A stretch of 64,000 nucleotides of DNA from Candidatus Baltobacteraceae bacterium (GTDB lineage: Bacteria; Vulcanimicrobiota; Vulcanimicrobiia; Vulcanimicrobiales; Vulcanimicrobiaceae), in the NCBI GenBank assembly GCA_035502855.1, contig DATJTX010000039.1:1-64000 (forward strand), in the 5' to 3' direction. A model generated the notes under the pieces. It searched no databases and was not told where the DNA came from. It saw only the letters and a program-made list of their open reading frames with translations. Below are positions 52,432-60,675 of the stretch, piece after piece (positions within the stretch are counted from its first letter, which is position 1; each line of letters opens with the position of its first letter). Both the position numbers and the translations under genes were made by a program.

Positions 52432-54116
52432 CGGAGCGCCGAGCGGCGGCGCCGAGCCGCGCGATCACCGTCGGCGGCGGCATTGCCGCCGTCGCCGGGC
52501 TGGCCGCCGCGCTGACGCTCTATGCCGCTTCCTTCACCCGTCTCGATTGGGCCGTTACCGCACTGGCCGCAGCAGCGATCGCGTTCGTCGCGCTTCACGC
52601 GCTTCCGGTGCGCGGACTGCGCATGCGCCGTACCGGGATCTTTGCCGAAGCAATCGTTCTCGATCTTCCGATCGCCGCGCCGCTCCTCGCGCTCGGGGGC
52701 GCGGTCGGTATCACCGCCTGCGCGCTCGCCTTCGCGCTGGGTTTCGGGATCGCCGCGCTCGTGCGCCGCGGCGAAGCGGTGGCGGACCTTCCGCGTGCCG
52801 GCGTTCTACGCGTGCTGGCATCGCTGCTCGCGCTTCCATTCGCCGCGAATATCGCCGCGCTACAAGCCCGGCCGCTGTCGCAGTCGACGCCGATCTTCGT
52901 CGGGTTGATCTGCGCGACGGTCGTCGTATTCACGTTCGCAATCTCCGCCCCGTCGGCAGCCTACACGTTCCATCTCTCGGTGCGGCGCATCTGGCGGCGG
53001 CTCGTGCGCGACCGCCGTGCGTGGGGCGTTGCCGCGGCAAGCATTCTGTGGACGACGGTCGTGCGTAACGAGGTCCTGCTCGGGCATCTGCTCGTCGTTA
53101 TCGCGATGTGGCTGCCCGTCTGTCTTTGCGCGCGCTTGCTGCGCACCATCGACGGACAGCATGCGGAATTGCACCGGCTGCGTTTGGTGCGCGACGCCGT
53201 TCAAGCCATGCTCGGCGAGCGTGATCCGCTGCCGCAGATCAACGCCATCCTCGCGACGCTTCGCGTTCCCTCGTTCGACGAGACGGTCTGCGTGATGGCC
53301 GCGACGGCGACGCGCACCGAGAACTGGCGGACGGTAACCACCCTGGGTCCGCCGCTCAGTCCCGCAGGCGACGAGCTGGGACGCCGCGTCCTCGCGCGCT
53401 TGAAATTCGGCGGAGCGCCTTCGACCTCGCTACGCGACGACTACTATATCGCCTACGCCTTCAGCGCGCGTCTTTCGGACGGTGAGCTGCACGGAGCGAT
53501 CGCCGTCTTCCGGCGGCACGACCGGCCGCTTTTGCACGAGCAGATCGCGCAATTCACCAACGCCGCGATCGAGCTCGCGCCGCTCTTGCGCGACATGCGC
53601 ACGATCGCAGCCACGCAGAGCGCCGCGACCATCGACGGCCTCACGGGACTGGTGAATCGCGCCACGGTGATGGACCGGCTGGCAGCGATGGTCGACGACC
53701 TTTCGGTTTCCGAGCTCGGCGCCGTCCTTCTGCTCGACATCGACCACTTCAAAACCATCAACGACGAACTCGGTCACGCGGCCGGCGACGCGTGCTTGCG
53801 CAAAATCGGCGAGATCATTCGCAGCGGCGTGCGCAGCGGTGATACCGCCGGACGAATCGGCGGCGAAGAGTTTCTGATCGTGATGCCGGGCGCCGACCGC
53901 GAGGTCGCGCTCGCCGTCGGCGAGCGTCTGCGTCTAGCGGTTGCGCTCGGCGGCATGCGCCATGCCGCCGGCGACCCGGTCACCACCAGCATCGGGGTCA
54001 CGGCCGCGCGCGTCGGCGATACCGCCGAAACCATGCTTGCCCGTGCCGATCGAGGTTTGTACGAAGCCAAGCGCCAGGGCCGCAACCGCATGGTGGAGGA
54101 TTTGGAAAGCGCATGA
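52428..54116 (+). CDS. membrane-anchored diguanylate cyclase
   Basis: 562 residues. Six or seven N-terminal helices (residues about 10-240) form a membrane sensor module, followed by a GAF-like region (about 250-390) and a GGDEF domain. The active-site motif is GGEEF at 478-482 with an I-site RSGD nine residues before it, so the enzyme can make c-di-GMP and be product-inhibited. LTGLVNRATVMDRL and LLDIDHFKTINDELGHAAGD are typical of active enzymes. The start codon overlaps the metG stop, an unusual pairing. A structured leader separates it from tatD. Confidence 0.93.
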   Translation: MTERRAAAPSRAITVGGGIAAVAGLAAALTLYAASFTRLDWAVTALAAAAIAFVALHALPVRGLRMRRTGIFAEAIVLDLPIAAPLLALGGAVGITACALAFALGFGIAALVRRGEAVADLPRAGVLRVLASLLALPFAANIAALQARPLSQSTPIFVGLICATVVVFTFAISAPSAAYTFHLSVRRIWRRLVRDRRAWGVAAASILWTTVVRNEVLLGHLLVVIAMWLPVCLCARLLRTIDGQHAELHRLRLVRDAVQAMLGERDPLPQINAILATLRVPSFDETVCVMAATATRTENWRTVTTLGPPLSPAGDELGRRVLARLKFGGAPSTSLRDDYYIAYAFSARLSDGELHGAIAVFRRHDRPLLHEQIAQFTNAAIELAPLLRDMRTIAATQSAATIDGLTGLVNRATVMDRLAAMVDDLSVSELGAVLLLDIDHFKTINDELGHAAGDACLRKIGEIIRSGVRSGDTAGRIGGEEFLIVMPGADREVALAVGERLRLAVALGGMRHAAGDPVTTSIGVTAARVGDTAETMLARADRGLYEAKRQGRNRMVEDLESA

Positions 54117-54193
54117 TGCTGTGTGATCGCCCCTCACTCAACGCCTCGCTTCTCGGACAAATGACAAACGCTTGCAGCGCGCACTCGGGGGGA

Positions 54194-54239
54194 CCCCGCA
54201 CGCTTTGCGTGCGGGGGGCGCGCAGCAGCGCAAGCTGCG
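54194..54239. repeat. tandem GC-rich hairpins
   Basis: CCCCGCACGC-TTT-GCGTGCGGGG (54194-54216) is a perfect 10-bp stem. It is followed at once by CGCAGC / GCTGCG (54221-54239). They lie between the cyclase stop and tatD. Without a U tract they are poor intrinsic terminators; the repeated GCGGAGCG core recalls REP-like palindromes. Confidence 0.6.
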
Positions 54240-54260
54240 GAGCGCCGGTTCAACTTAGCG

Positions 54261-54293
54261 ATCATACTGCGGAGCGAAGCGAAGCAGTATGAT
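54261..54293 (+). promoter_or_regulatory. start-codon hairpin of tatD
   Basis: ATCATACTGC (54261-54270) and GCAGTATGAT (54284-54293) form a perfect 10-bp stem with a 13-base loop. The tatD ATG (54289-54291) lies inside the 3' strand of the stem. No Shine-Dalgarno site is well placed. The fold would hide the start codon in the mRNA and might slow translation, or it could be a chance or REP-type palindrome. Confidence 0.6.
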
Positions 54294-55053
54294 TGATACA
54301 CACGCTCATGTGCACGATCGCAAGTTCGACGACGATCGCGGCGTCGTCATCGATCGGGCGCGAGTCGCCGGCCTCTCGACGATCGTCACCGTCGGCTGCG
54401 ACCTCGAGGATTCGTTTCGAGCGCTCGAAACCGCGCGCGAGTACCGCATCTACGCCTCGGTCGGCATCCATCCGCACGAAGCCAAGGATGCGCCGGTAGA
54501 TATACCCTCGATCTTCGAGCCCTTTCTGCGCGATCCGCGCATCGTCGCGATCGGCGAGGCCGGACTCGACTACTACTACGATCACAGTCCGCGCGACGTC
54601 CAGCGCCGGGTGCTGCGCGAGCAGCTGGATCTCGCCGGCGGGACCGGTTTCCCGTTCATCTTTCACCAACGCGACGCGTTCGACGATTTTACCGCGATGC
54701 TGCGTGCGGCGTGGCAAGCACCGATGCGCGGCGTCGTGCATTGCTTCACGGGTGATGCGACGCAAGCGCAGGTGCTCACGCAAGAGTTCGGACTCTACCT
54801 CGGAATCGGCGGCGTCCTCACGTTCAAGACCGCCGAGCCGCTGCGCGAGGCGGTGCGCGCCGTCGGTCTTCGGCCGCTGGTCCTCGAGACGGATTGCCCG
54901 TATCTCGCACCGATCCCGCACCGCGGCGACCGTAACGAGCCCGCGTATGTCGCGCTCGCGGCACAGAAATTGAGCGAAGTGCTCGAATGCTCCCTCGACG
55001 AAGTCGTCACCGCAACGGACGCGAACGCGCGCACGTTGTTCGCCTTGAAATAA
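54289..55053 (+). CDS. tatD: TatD-family metal-dependent hydrolase
   Basis: 254 residues. It starts with the family's MIDTHAHVHD, which fixes the start. Metal ligands include THAHVHD, VGIHPHEA, the Glu in AIGEAGLDYYYD, FIFHQRDAF, VVHCFTGD and ETDCPYLAP. TatD proteins are 3'-5' exonucleases/DNases with roles in DNA degradation and repair; bacterial ones are usually housekeeping. It often lies near metG, as here, with the cyclase inserted between. An M61 peptidase follows 21 bases later. Confidence 0.93.
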   Translation: MIDTHAHVHDRKFDDDRGVVIDRARVAGLSTIVTVGCDLEDSFRALETAREYRIYASVGIHPHEAKDAPVDIPSIFEPFLRDPRIVAIGEAGLDYYYDHSPRDVQRRVLREQLDLAGGTGFPFIFHQRDAFDDFTAMLRAAWQAPMRGVVHCFTGDATQAQVLTQEFGLYLGIGGVLTFKTAEPLREAVRAVGLRPLVLETDCPYLAPIPHRGDRNEPAYVALAAQKLSEVLECSLDEVVTATDANARTLFALK

Positions 55054-55074
55054 ATCGCAGCAGAGGAGCCGGAG

Positions 55075-56934
55075 ATGAATCTCGTTCTCGTTCTTATGGG
55101 CGCGTTGCTGCCGTTCACGGCGGCAACGCCGTACGCAACGCAAGCTCAACCGATGACGCTGCTCGTCGATGCCTCGCTTGCTGCGCGCGGCATCGCCTAC
55201 GTGCACGAGACCGTGCCGGTTCGGCCCGGCCCGTTCACGCTGGTCTACCCGAAATGGATACCCGGCGAACACGGTCCCACGGGCCCGCTCTACGATCTCG
55301 TCTCGATTCGCGTCAGAGCCGGCGGTGCGGCGCTCGACTGGCGGCGCGATAGCGTCCATCTCTACCAATTTCACGTCGACGTGCCCACCGGCGTCGATTC
55401 GCTCAACGTCGATTTCACGGTACTGATGAACGCGCCCGGCGACACGATGGCCACGCACGACGTCGCAATCGTCAATTGGAATCGGTTCATTTTGTATCAG
55501 AACGGGATCGATTCACACGACTACTTCGTGAAGCCGACGATCGTGCTTCCGAGCGGATGGCAGTTCGGTACGGCGTTGCGCGATCCGCAGCGCAGCGGCA
55601 ACACCGTTGCCTTCGCGCTCACGCCGCTCAATATGCTCGTCGACTCACCGCTCGACATGGGCAGCTACGTGAAGAAGTGGACGCTCTGGAGCGGCGACGG
55701 CTCGTTCGTGCAGCTCGACGCGTTCGCCGGCCGGCCGCAGGATCTCGACGTGCCGCAGAAGATGCTCGATGCGTACAAGCGCGTCCCCGCGCAAGCGTTT
55801 GCGCTCTACGGGTCGCGTCACTTCGTCGATTATCATGCGCTGCTCACGCTCTCTGACCAGATCGGCTTTCAAGGAATCGAGCACCATCAGTCCAGCGACG
55901 ACCGCGCGCCCGACGATTTTTTGACCAACCCGCTCGAAGCGTTGCAGGGCGGCGATCTCGTCACGCACGAGTTCTCGCACTCCTGGAACGGCAAATACCG
56001 GCGGCCGGACGATTTGACGACACCCAACTTCCAGGTTCCGCAGCAGACCGATCTGCTGTGGGTCTACGAGAGCATGAACCAATACCTGGGCGATCTGCTC
56101 TCGTTCCGTTCGGGCATTCGCGATTACAAGGACTACCCCGAGTATCTCGCTTCGCTCTACGCCGAGATGGATACGGAAACGGGCCGCGCCACGACGCCGC
56201 TGATCGACCTCACGACCGGCGCGCCCTACTATTACACCGCGCGCGGCGACTATCACGCGATCCGGCGCGGCGCCGGCGACTTCTACACCGAGGGCGAGCT
56301 GATGTGGCTCGACGCCGACACGATCATCCGCGAGCGTTCGCACGGCGCGCGTTCGCTCGACACGTTCTTGCACCTCTACAGCGAGCCCGCGCTCACCGGC
56401 CCGATCGTCAAGACCTACGACCGCGCGCAGATCGAAGCGCTGCTGAACCAAACGCAGCCCTACGATTGGCACGCATTCTTCCAGCGGTACGTCTATTCGA
56501 TCACCACGCACCCGCCCACCGACGAGCTCGCCCGCGCCGGTTGGAAACTCGTGTACAATGACAAGCCGAATAGGTTCATCAGCGCCGGCGAATCGCTGCG
56601 CCACTCGATCAACGCGTGGTATTCGATCGGCGCGCAGATCTCGTCGAAGACCGGCGCGATCACGGACGTGCGCGAGAATTCACCGGCGTGGCGGGCCGGA
56701 CTTGCCGTCGGCGAAACGATCCAGGCGGTCGACGGTCAAGGCTTCGATCCCGCCGTCTTCGACTACGCGCTCACGGTTGCGCAACACGACCGGCGGCCGA
56801 TTTCGATGGTGATCTCGCAGGACGGTTGGTACTCCACCGTTGCCATCGATTATCACGGCGGTCCGCGCTATCCGCACCTCGAGCGAATTTCCGGCACGAC
56901 CGACATGCTCGCCGAAATCATGAAGCCGCACTGA
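55075..56934 (+). CDS. M61 glycyl-aminopeptidase family protein with PDZ domain
   Basis: 619 residues. The N-terminus (VLVLMGALLPFTAA) is a likely signal peptide, so the protein is secreted or periplasmic. The catalytic zinc site is THEFSH (His298, Glu299, His302), with the third ligand Glu in WVYESMNQYLG about 50 residues later. The family's N-terminal beta domain spans residues about 25-190, and a PDZ domain (about 535-610) binds C-termini (RENSPAWRAGLAVGETIQAVDG). Members cleave N-terminal Gly or Ala. It ends 17 bases inside the convergent PLD-like gene. Confidence 0.93.
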   Translation: MNLVLVLMGALLPFTAATPYATQAQPMTLLVDASLAARGIAYVHETVPVRPGPFTLVYPKWIPGEHGPTGPLYDLVSIRVRAGGAALDWRRDSVHLYQFHVDVPTGVDSLNVDFTVLMNAPGDTMATHDVAIVNWNRFILYQNGIDSHDYFVKPTIVLPSGWQFGTALRDPQRSGNTVAFALTPLNMLVDSPLDMGSYVKKWTLWSGDGSFVQLDAFAGRPQDLDVPQKMLDAYKRVPAQAFALYGSRHFVDYHALLTLSDQIGFQGIEHHQSSDDRAPDDFLTNPLEALQGGDLVTHEFSHSWNGKYRRPDDLTTPNFQVPQQTDLLWVYESMNQYLGDLLSFRSGIRDYKDYPEYLASLYAEMDTETGRATTPLIDLTTGAPYYYTARGDYHAIRRGAGDFYTEGELMWLDADTIIRERSHGARSLDTFLHLYSEPALTGPIVKTYDRAQIEALLNQTQPYDWHAFFQRYVYSITTHPPTDELARAGWKLVYNDKPNRFISAGESLRHSINAWYSIGAQISSKTGAITDVRENSPAWRAGLAVGETIQAVDGQGFDPAVFDYALTVAQHDRRPISMVISQDGWYSTVAIDYHGGPRYPHLERISGTTDMLAEIMKPH

Positions 56935-57820
56935 CTGCGACCGGCTGCGCGCGCTGCCAGCGTGCATCGAACGCCGCGCGCAGATGCGTAACGATCGAGG
57001 GAGCGTCGGTGCGGGCGCCCCAATCGATTTGATCGGGGTGATCGAAGGCGACGGTCGCGTTGGCCGAGCCCATCCATCCGCGCGTGCCGTTCACGATTGC
57101 GAGTTTTTCGTCGGCATCGATCGTGCGCACCGCGACGCCGTCGCGGCTCAGCTTCTCGAGCGCGCCTCGTTCGTTCGTATTCCCTTGCAGATCGCGCGAA
57201 CTGACCAACAGCCGGACGTGCGCGCCGGCACGGCCGGCCGCATCGAGTGCCGCATAGACGCGATTGTTGGCGCCGAACGATTCGCTCTCGACGATCACGT
57301 CGTCGCCGGCATGCGCTTCGTGCAGCAGCCGTGTCTCCGAAGCAAGCGCCCCGCGTTTGGCCACCGCGAAGAACGGCGTCGGGCTATCCTCGCGGCCCTC
57401 GACAGCGTCGCGCACGATCGCTTCGTCGCGCGCGAAGTCGTCGCGCACGATCGTATCGGCGCCGTCGTCGGGCCAGTTCCGGTCGTCGAGGAAGAGCGCG
57501 CCGTCGACCAATGCCGCCTTGGCGTGCAGCATCGGGTCGTTCGAGTCGGCCGCCGGATGAACGAACTGCGCATCGACGCCGGCGGCTCGCAGTTTGGCGA
57601 TCGCCGACGTATTGGCCGAACCCACGCTGCCGTCGTCTTTATAGATGTAGCCTTCGAGCCGCACGCGCACGTGCGCGCCGTGGCGCGAGGCCGCGCTCAG
57701 CGCATCCAGCACGCGGCCGGCGGGAAGGGTATACGCAATCAGTGAGACGTTCCGCGCGGTATGCAGCGCGGAAAGCAGGTCGTCGGTTGAACTGAGCGTC
57801 ATCATCAGCGCAACCATCAC
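56918..57820 (-). CDS. phospholipase D-like protein with one degenerate HKD motif
   Basis: 300 residues. The first HKD site is HAKAALVDGALFLDDRN, with the HxK...D spacing of the family. The second, DADEKLAIVNGTRGWMGSANAT, has Asp-Glu-Lys in place of His-x-Lys, so the second catalytic histidine is lost. Bacterial PLDs need both halves, so activity is doubtful unless it dimerises. No signal peptide is clear; a short hydrophobic start (MMVALMMTLSS) may be one. The start is ATG 57820 or 57805. The gene is 43 bases from ubiE, and the two are divergent. Confidence 0.75.
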   Translation of the reverse strand: MMVALMMTLSSTDDLLSALHTARNVSLIAYTLPAGRVLDALSAASRHGAHVRVRLEGYIYKDDGSVGSANTSAIAKLRAAGVDAQFVHPAADSNDPMLHAKAALVDGALFLDDRNWPDDGADTIVRDDFARDEAIVRDAVEGREDSPTPFFAVAKRGALASETRLLHEAHAGDDVIVESESFGANNRVYAALDAAGRAGAHVRLLVSSRDLQGNTNERGALEKLSRDGVAVRTIDADEKLAIVNGTRGWMGSANATVAFDHPDQIDWGARTDAPSIVTHLRAAFDARWQRAQPVAVSAAS

Positions 57821-57863
57821 GACAAAGGTGGGCCATGTCTAGGGGAGAAGAGGCTGAATTCGC

Positions 57864-58598
57864 ATGGCGACCCAGGTACCCAACCCATCCGCCGGGCCGG
57901 TCGGCGACAAAGGCGCGTACGTGCGCGAGATGTTCGCGCGCATCGCTCCTCGCTACGACGCGGCGAACCGCGTGCTCACCGGCGGGATGGACGAGCGGTG
58001 GCGCCGGCGCGCGATCGCCTTGCTCGCGCCCCCGCGCAGCGGTGCGGTACTGGACCTGTGCTGTGGAACGGGCGATCTCGTTTTCCACCTGCTGCGCACC
58101 GACCCGTCGCTGCGGGTCACCGGCATCGATTTCTGCGCGCCGATGCTCAAGGGTGCGCGCACCCGCGCAGCGCGCGAAGCGCGCGGCGACGCCGCCTTCG
58201 TCGAGGGCGACGTAATGGCGTTGCCGTTCGCCGTCGAAAGCTTCGACGGTGCAACCATGGGCTTCAGCCTGCGCAACGTGGTCGATATCGATCAGGTCTT
58301 GCGCGAGGTGCTGCGCGTGCTCAAACCCGGCGGCCGCTTCGTGAATCTCGACGTCAGCAAGGCGCCGAATCGCGCCTGGAAGCGTGTATTCGATCTCTAC
58401 TTCTATCGTGTCGTCCCGTTGGTCGGCGGCTTGATCGGCGGCTCGCGCGCGGCGTACACCTATCTGCCGAACTCGCTGACGCATCATCCCAATGCCGACG
58501 ACCTGCGCGAGCGCTTCCTGCGCGCGGGATTTACGAACGCCGGTTACGCGCGTTTGATGGGCGGCTCGATCGCCATTCATTACGGAACGAAGGCATGA
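57864..58598 (+). CDS. ubiE: demethylmenaquinone methyltransferase (UbiE/MenG)
   Basis: 244 residues. YVREMFARIAPRYDAANRVLTGGMD, the SAM motif VLDLCCGTGDLVFHLL, VTGIDFCAPMLKGAR, GDVMALPFAVESFDGATMGFSLRNV, EVLRVLKPGGRFVNLDVSK and YLPNSLTHHPNADDLRERF are the UbiE/MenG family marks. It methylates demethylmenaquinone (or an ubiquinone precursor) at the last step. The next gene makes the polyprenyl tail, so the quinone is probably menaquinone. The stop overlaps that gene by ATGA. Confidence 0.95.
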   Translation: MATQVPNPSAGPVGDKGAYVREMFARIAPRYDAANRVLTGGMDERWRRRAIALLAPPRSGAVLDLCCGTGDLVFHLLRTDPSLRVTGIDFCAPMLKGARTRAAREARGDAAFVEGDVMALPFAVESFDGATMGFSLRNVVDIDQVLREVLRVLKPGGRFVNLDVSKAPNRAWKRVFDLYFYRVVPLVGGLIGGSRAAYTYLPNSLTHHPNADDLRERFLRAGFTNAGYARLMGGSIAIHYGTKA

Positions 58599-59554
58599 CC
58601 AGCGCGGTGCGACGCGACGAATCGAATCTCTACGAGCTGGTAGAGAATTTCTTTCGCGCGACGTTCTCCACCGATAATCCGTTGATCACCGAGGCGGTCC
58701 GGCGCATGCTCGCTGCGGGCGGCAAGCGGCTGCGTCCGCGAATTACCCTGCTCGCGGCCGCGGCCTGCGGCGACGATCCCGCGCGTCACCTCCACCTGGC
58801 CGCGTACATGGAGCTGATCCACGTCGCGACGCTCATTCACGACGACGTCGTCGACAACGCGCCGACCCGCCGCGGCGTCAACGCAACCGCCGTCGACTTC
58901 GGAAACCGGGTTTCGGTGCTCGCCGGCGACTATCTCTTCGCGTGGATCTTCAAGAACGTCACCGCCGGCTATCCCCATCCCGTGCCCAACATTCTCTCCG
59001 CGACACTGGCCGATATCTGCGACGGCGAGGTGCTGCAGTTGCAGGCGCTTGGAGATCTCGGCGTGCGCCTCGACGACTACGTCGAGATCGCGCGAAAGAA
59101 GACCGCCTCGCTCTTTTCCGCGTCGGCGGCGTGCGGCGCGATCATGGGCGGCGGCAGCGGCGCGCAAATCGAGGCGATGCGCGCGTTCGGCGACCTCTAC
59201 GGCATCGCGTTTCAAATGAACGACGATCTGCTCGACATGATTGCGGACGAACGGTCACTCGGCAAACCGGTCGGCAACGATTTGACCGAACGCAAGATGA
59301 CGGTTCCCGTGATTTTGGCCCTGCAGGCAGGCAAGCGGGAATTTTCGGACATGGTCGCACGTTTTTATGCCGGGCCTGACAACGGTGGGATTCCCAGTGT
59401 CGTCGCCGCCATCGCGCGAGAAGGCGGCCTCGACGGCACGCGCCGCGAGATCGCGCGTTACGTGAAGCGCGCCAAAGCTGCACTGGAGCCTTTGCCCCCG
59501 AACGCGGCGAAGGAAGAACTCGGGCACCTCGCCGATGCGCTGGCTGCCCCGTAA
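58595..59554 (+). CDS. polyprenyl diphosphate synthase (menaquinone side chain)
   Basis: 319 residues. The first aspartate-rich motif DDVVD and the second NDDLLDMIAD bind the diphosphate through Mg. GGKRLRPRITLLAA, ELIHVATLIHDDVVDNAPTRRGVNAT and KPVGNDLTERKMTVPVILAL are typical of E-type trans-prenyltransferases. It should extend FPP or GGPP to the C35-C50 chain of menaquinone; chain length cannot be read from the sequence alone. It overlaps ubiE by ATGA, and tatA follows after 15 bases. Confidence 0.94.
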   Translation: MTSAVRRDESNLYELVENFFRATFSTDNPLITEAVRRMLAAGGKRLRPRITLLAAAACGDDPARHLHLAAYMELIHVATLIHDDVVDNAPTRRGVNATAVDFGNRVSVLAGDYLFAWIFKNVTAGYPHPVPNILSATLADICDGEVLQLQALGDLGVRLDDYVEIARKKTASLFSASAACGAIMGGGSGAQIEAMRAFGDLYGIAFQMNDDLLDMIADERSLGKPVGNDLTERKMTVPVILALQAGKREFSDMVARFYAGPDNGGIPSVVAAIAREGGLDGTRREIARYVKRAKAALEPLPPNAAKEELGHLADALAAP

Positions 59555-59569
59555 GAAAGGAACCACCTC

Positions 59570-59869
59570 ATGCTCCACCCCATTCTCGCCTTGATCGACG
59601 CGCCGATCGTGATCGGCATCCTGATCGTCGGCGCTTTGCTCTTCGGCGGCATCGAGCGGCTGCCCAAGCTGGCTCGCAGTGCCGGTCAAGCCAAGAAAGA
59701 GTTCATGATGGGTCAGATCGAGGCCGACGAGGCGACCGCGCGCGCCCGCGAAGAAGCGCGAGCACGAGTGGAAGCGCAGCGCGCCGACGTCATGCAAAAC
59801 GTCGAGGCGGGCAGCGTTGCCGGTGAAGCCGTTCCGCCGCCGACCCCCGGTAAAGGCACCCAAGCGTAA
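59570..59869 (+). CDS. tatA: twin-arginine translocase subunit TatA
   Basis: 99 residues. One N-terminal helix (PIVIGILIVGALLFGGIERLPKLARSAGQAKKEF) followed by a charged amphipathic stretch is the TatA pattern: FGGxRLP then a Lys/Arg helix. The C-terminal tail (EAVPPPTPGKGTQA) is disordered. An AAGGA site lies before ATG 59570. It forms the Tat pore for folded, cofactor-bearing proteins. tatC follows twelve bases later; no tatB is seen. Confidence 0.88.
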   Translation: MLHPILALIDAPIVIGILIVGALLFGGIERLPKLARSAGQAKKEFMMGQIEADEATARAREEARARVEAQRADVMQNVEAGSVAGEAVPPPTPGKGTQA

Positions 59870-59880
59870 CCGTTTCGCCG

Positions 59881-60675
59881 GTGGAAGTACGGGAACGGAT
59901 CGGGTCGCAGAGCGATCCGAGCGTTACGGATTCATCGCGAAGCGACGAGTCCACATGGGATCAAAAGGAGATGCCGTTCACGGAGCACCTGCGGGAGCTC
60001 CGCTCGCGTCTCTTGATCGCGATCGGTTGCGTCGGCGGAATCGCCGTCGTGCTCTTTTGGCCGGCGCAGTTCGTGATCAAGTGGATGGTGCAGACCTATT
60101 TTCACGGCGTCCAATTGCACGCATTCGGTCCGGCCGACGTGATCTTCACCGAATTCAAGTTCTCGCTCATCGGCGGCATCGTACTGGGGCTGCCGGTGCT
60201 CTTCTACCAAGCGTGGATGTTCGTGGTTCCGGCGATCCATCCGCGCACGCGGCGCATGGTCTACAGCTTCATCGTTCCCTCGCTGCTGCTCGCCGCGCTG
60301 GGTCTGGCCTTCGCGCACTTCATCGTGATCCCGCGCGTCGTGGCGGCGCTGCTCTATATCACCGACGCGGTCGCGCAGCCGACCTTCGGCGTCGCGCAAA
60401 CGCTGAACTTCGTCTTGATCCTGCTCGCGCTCTTCGCCCTGATCTTTCAGCTTCCGATCGTGCTCGTCGGACTCGCGCGCCTGGGCATCGTCAACGCGTC
60501 GTGGCTGGGGCGCTATCGCCGGCATGCGCTTTTCGCGTTCGTCGTCGCAGGCGGCATCGCCGCACCGGACGGCAACCCGCTCACCATGGCACTGCTCGCC
60601 CTGCCGATGTACGTGCTCTACGAAGCCTCGATCTGGATCATCCGTTTCTTTGAGGCGTCGTGGTCGCGAAACTAG
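59881..60675 (+). CDS. tatC: twin-arginine translocase subunit TatC
   Basis: 264 residues from GTG 59881. MPFTEHLRELRSRLLIAIGCVGG, QAWMFVVPAIHPRTRRMVYSF, and FALIFQLPIVLVGLARLGIVNASWLGRYRRHALFAFVVAGGIAAPDGNPLTMALLALPMYVLYEASIWI give the six-helix TatC body, including the conserved Glu/Arg binding-site loop. A 30-residue N-terminal extension is predicted before MPFTEH, an alternative start. TatC recognises the twin-arginine signal. It overlaps resB by 16 bases. Confidence 0.95.
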   Translation: MEVRERIGSQSDPSVTDSSRSDESTWDQKEMPFTEHLRELRSRLLIAIGCVGGIAVVLFWPAQFVIKWMVQTYFHGVQLHAFGPADVIFTEFKFSLIGGIVLGLPVLFYQAWMFVVPAIHPRTRRMVYSFIVPSLLLAALGLAFAHFIVIPRVVAALLYITDAVAQPTFGVAQTLNFVLILLALFALIFQLPIVLVGLARLGIVNASWLGRYRRHALFAFVVAGGIAAPDGNPLTMALLALPMYVLYEASIWIIRFFEASWSRN

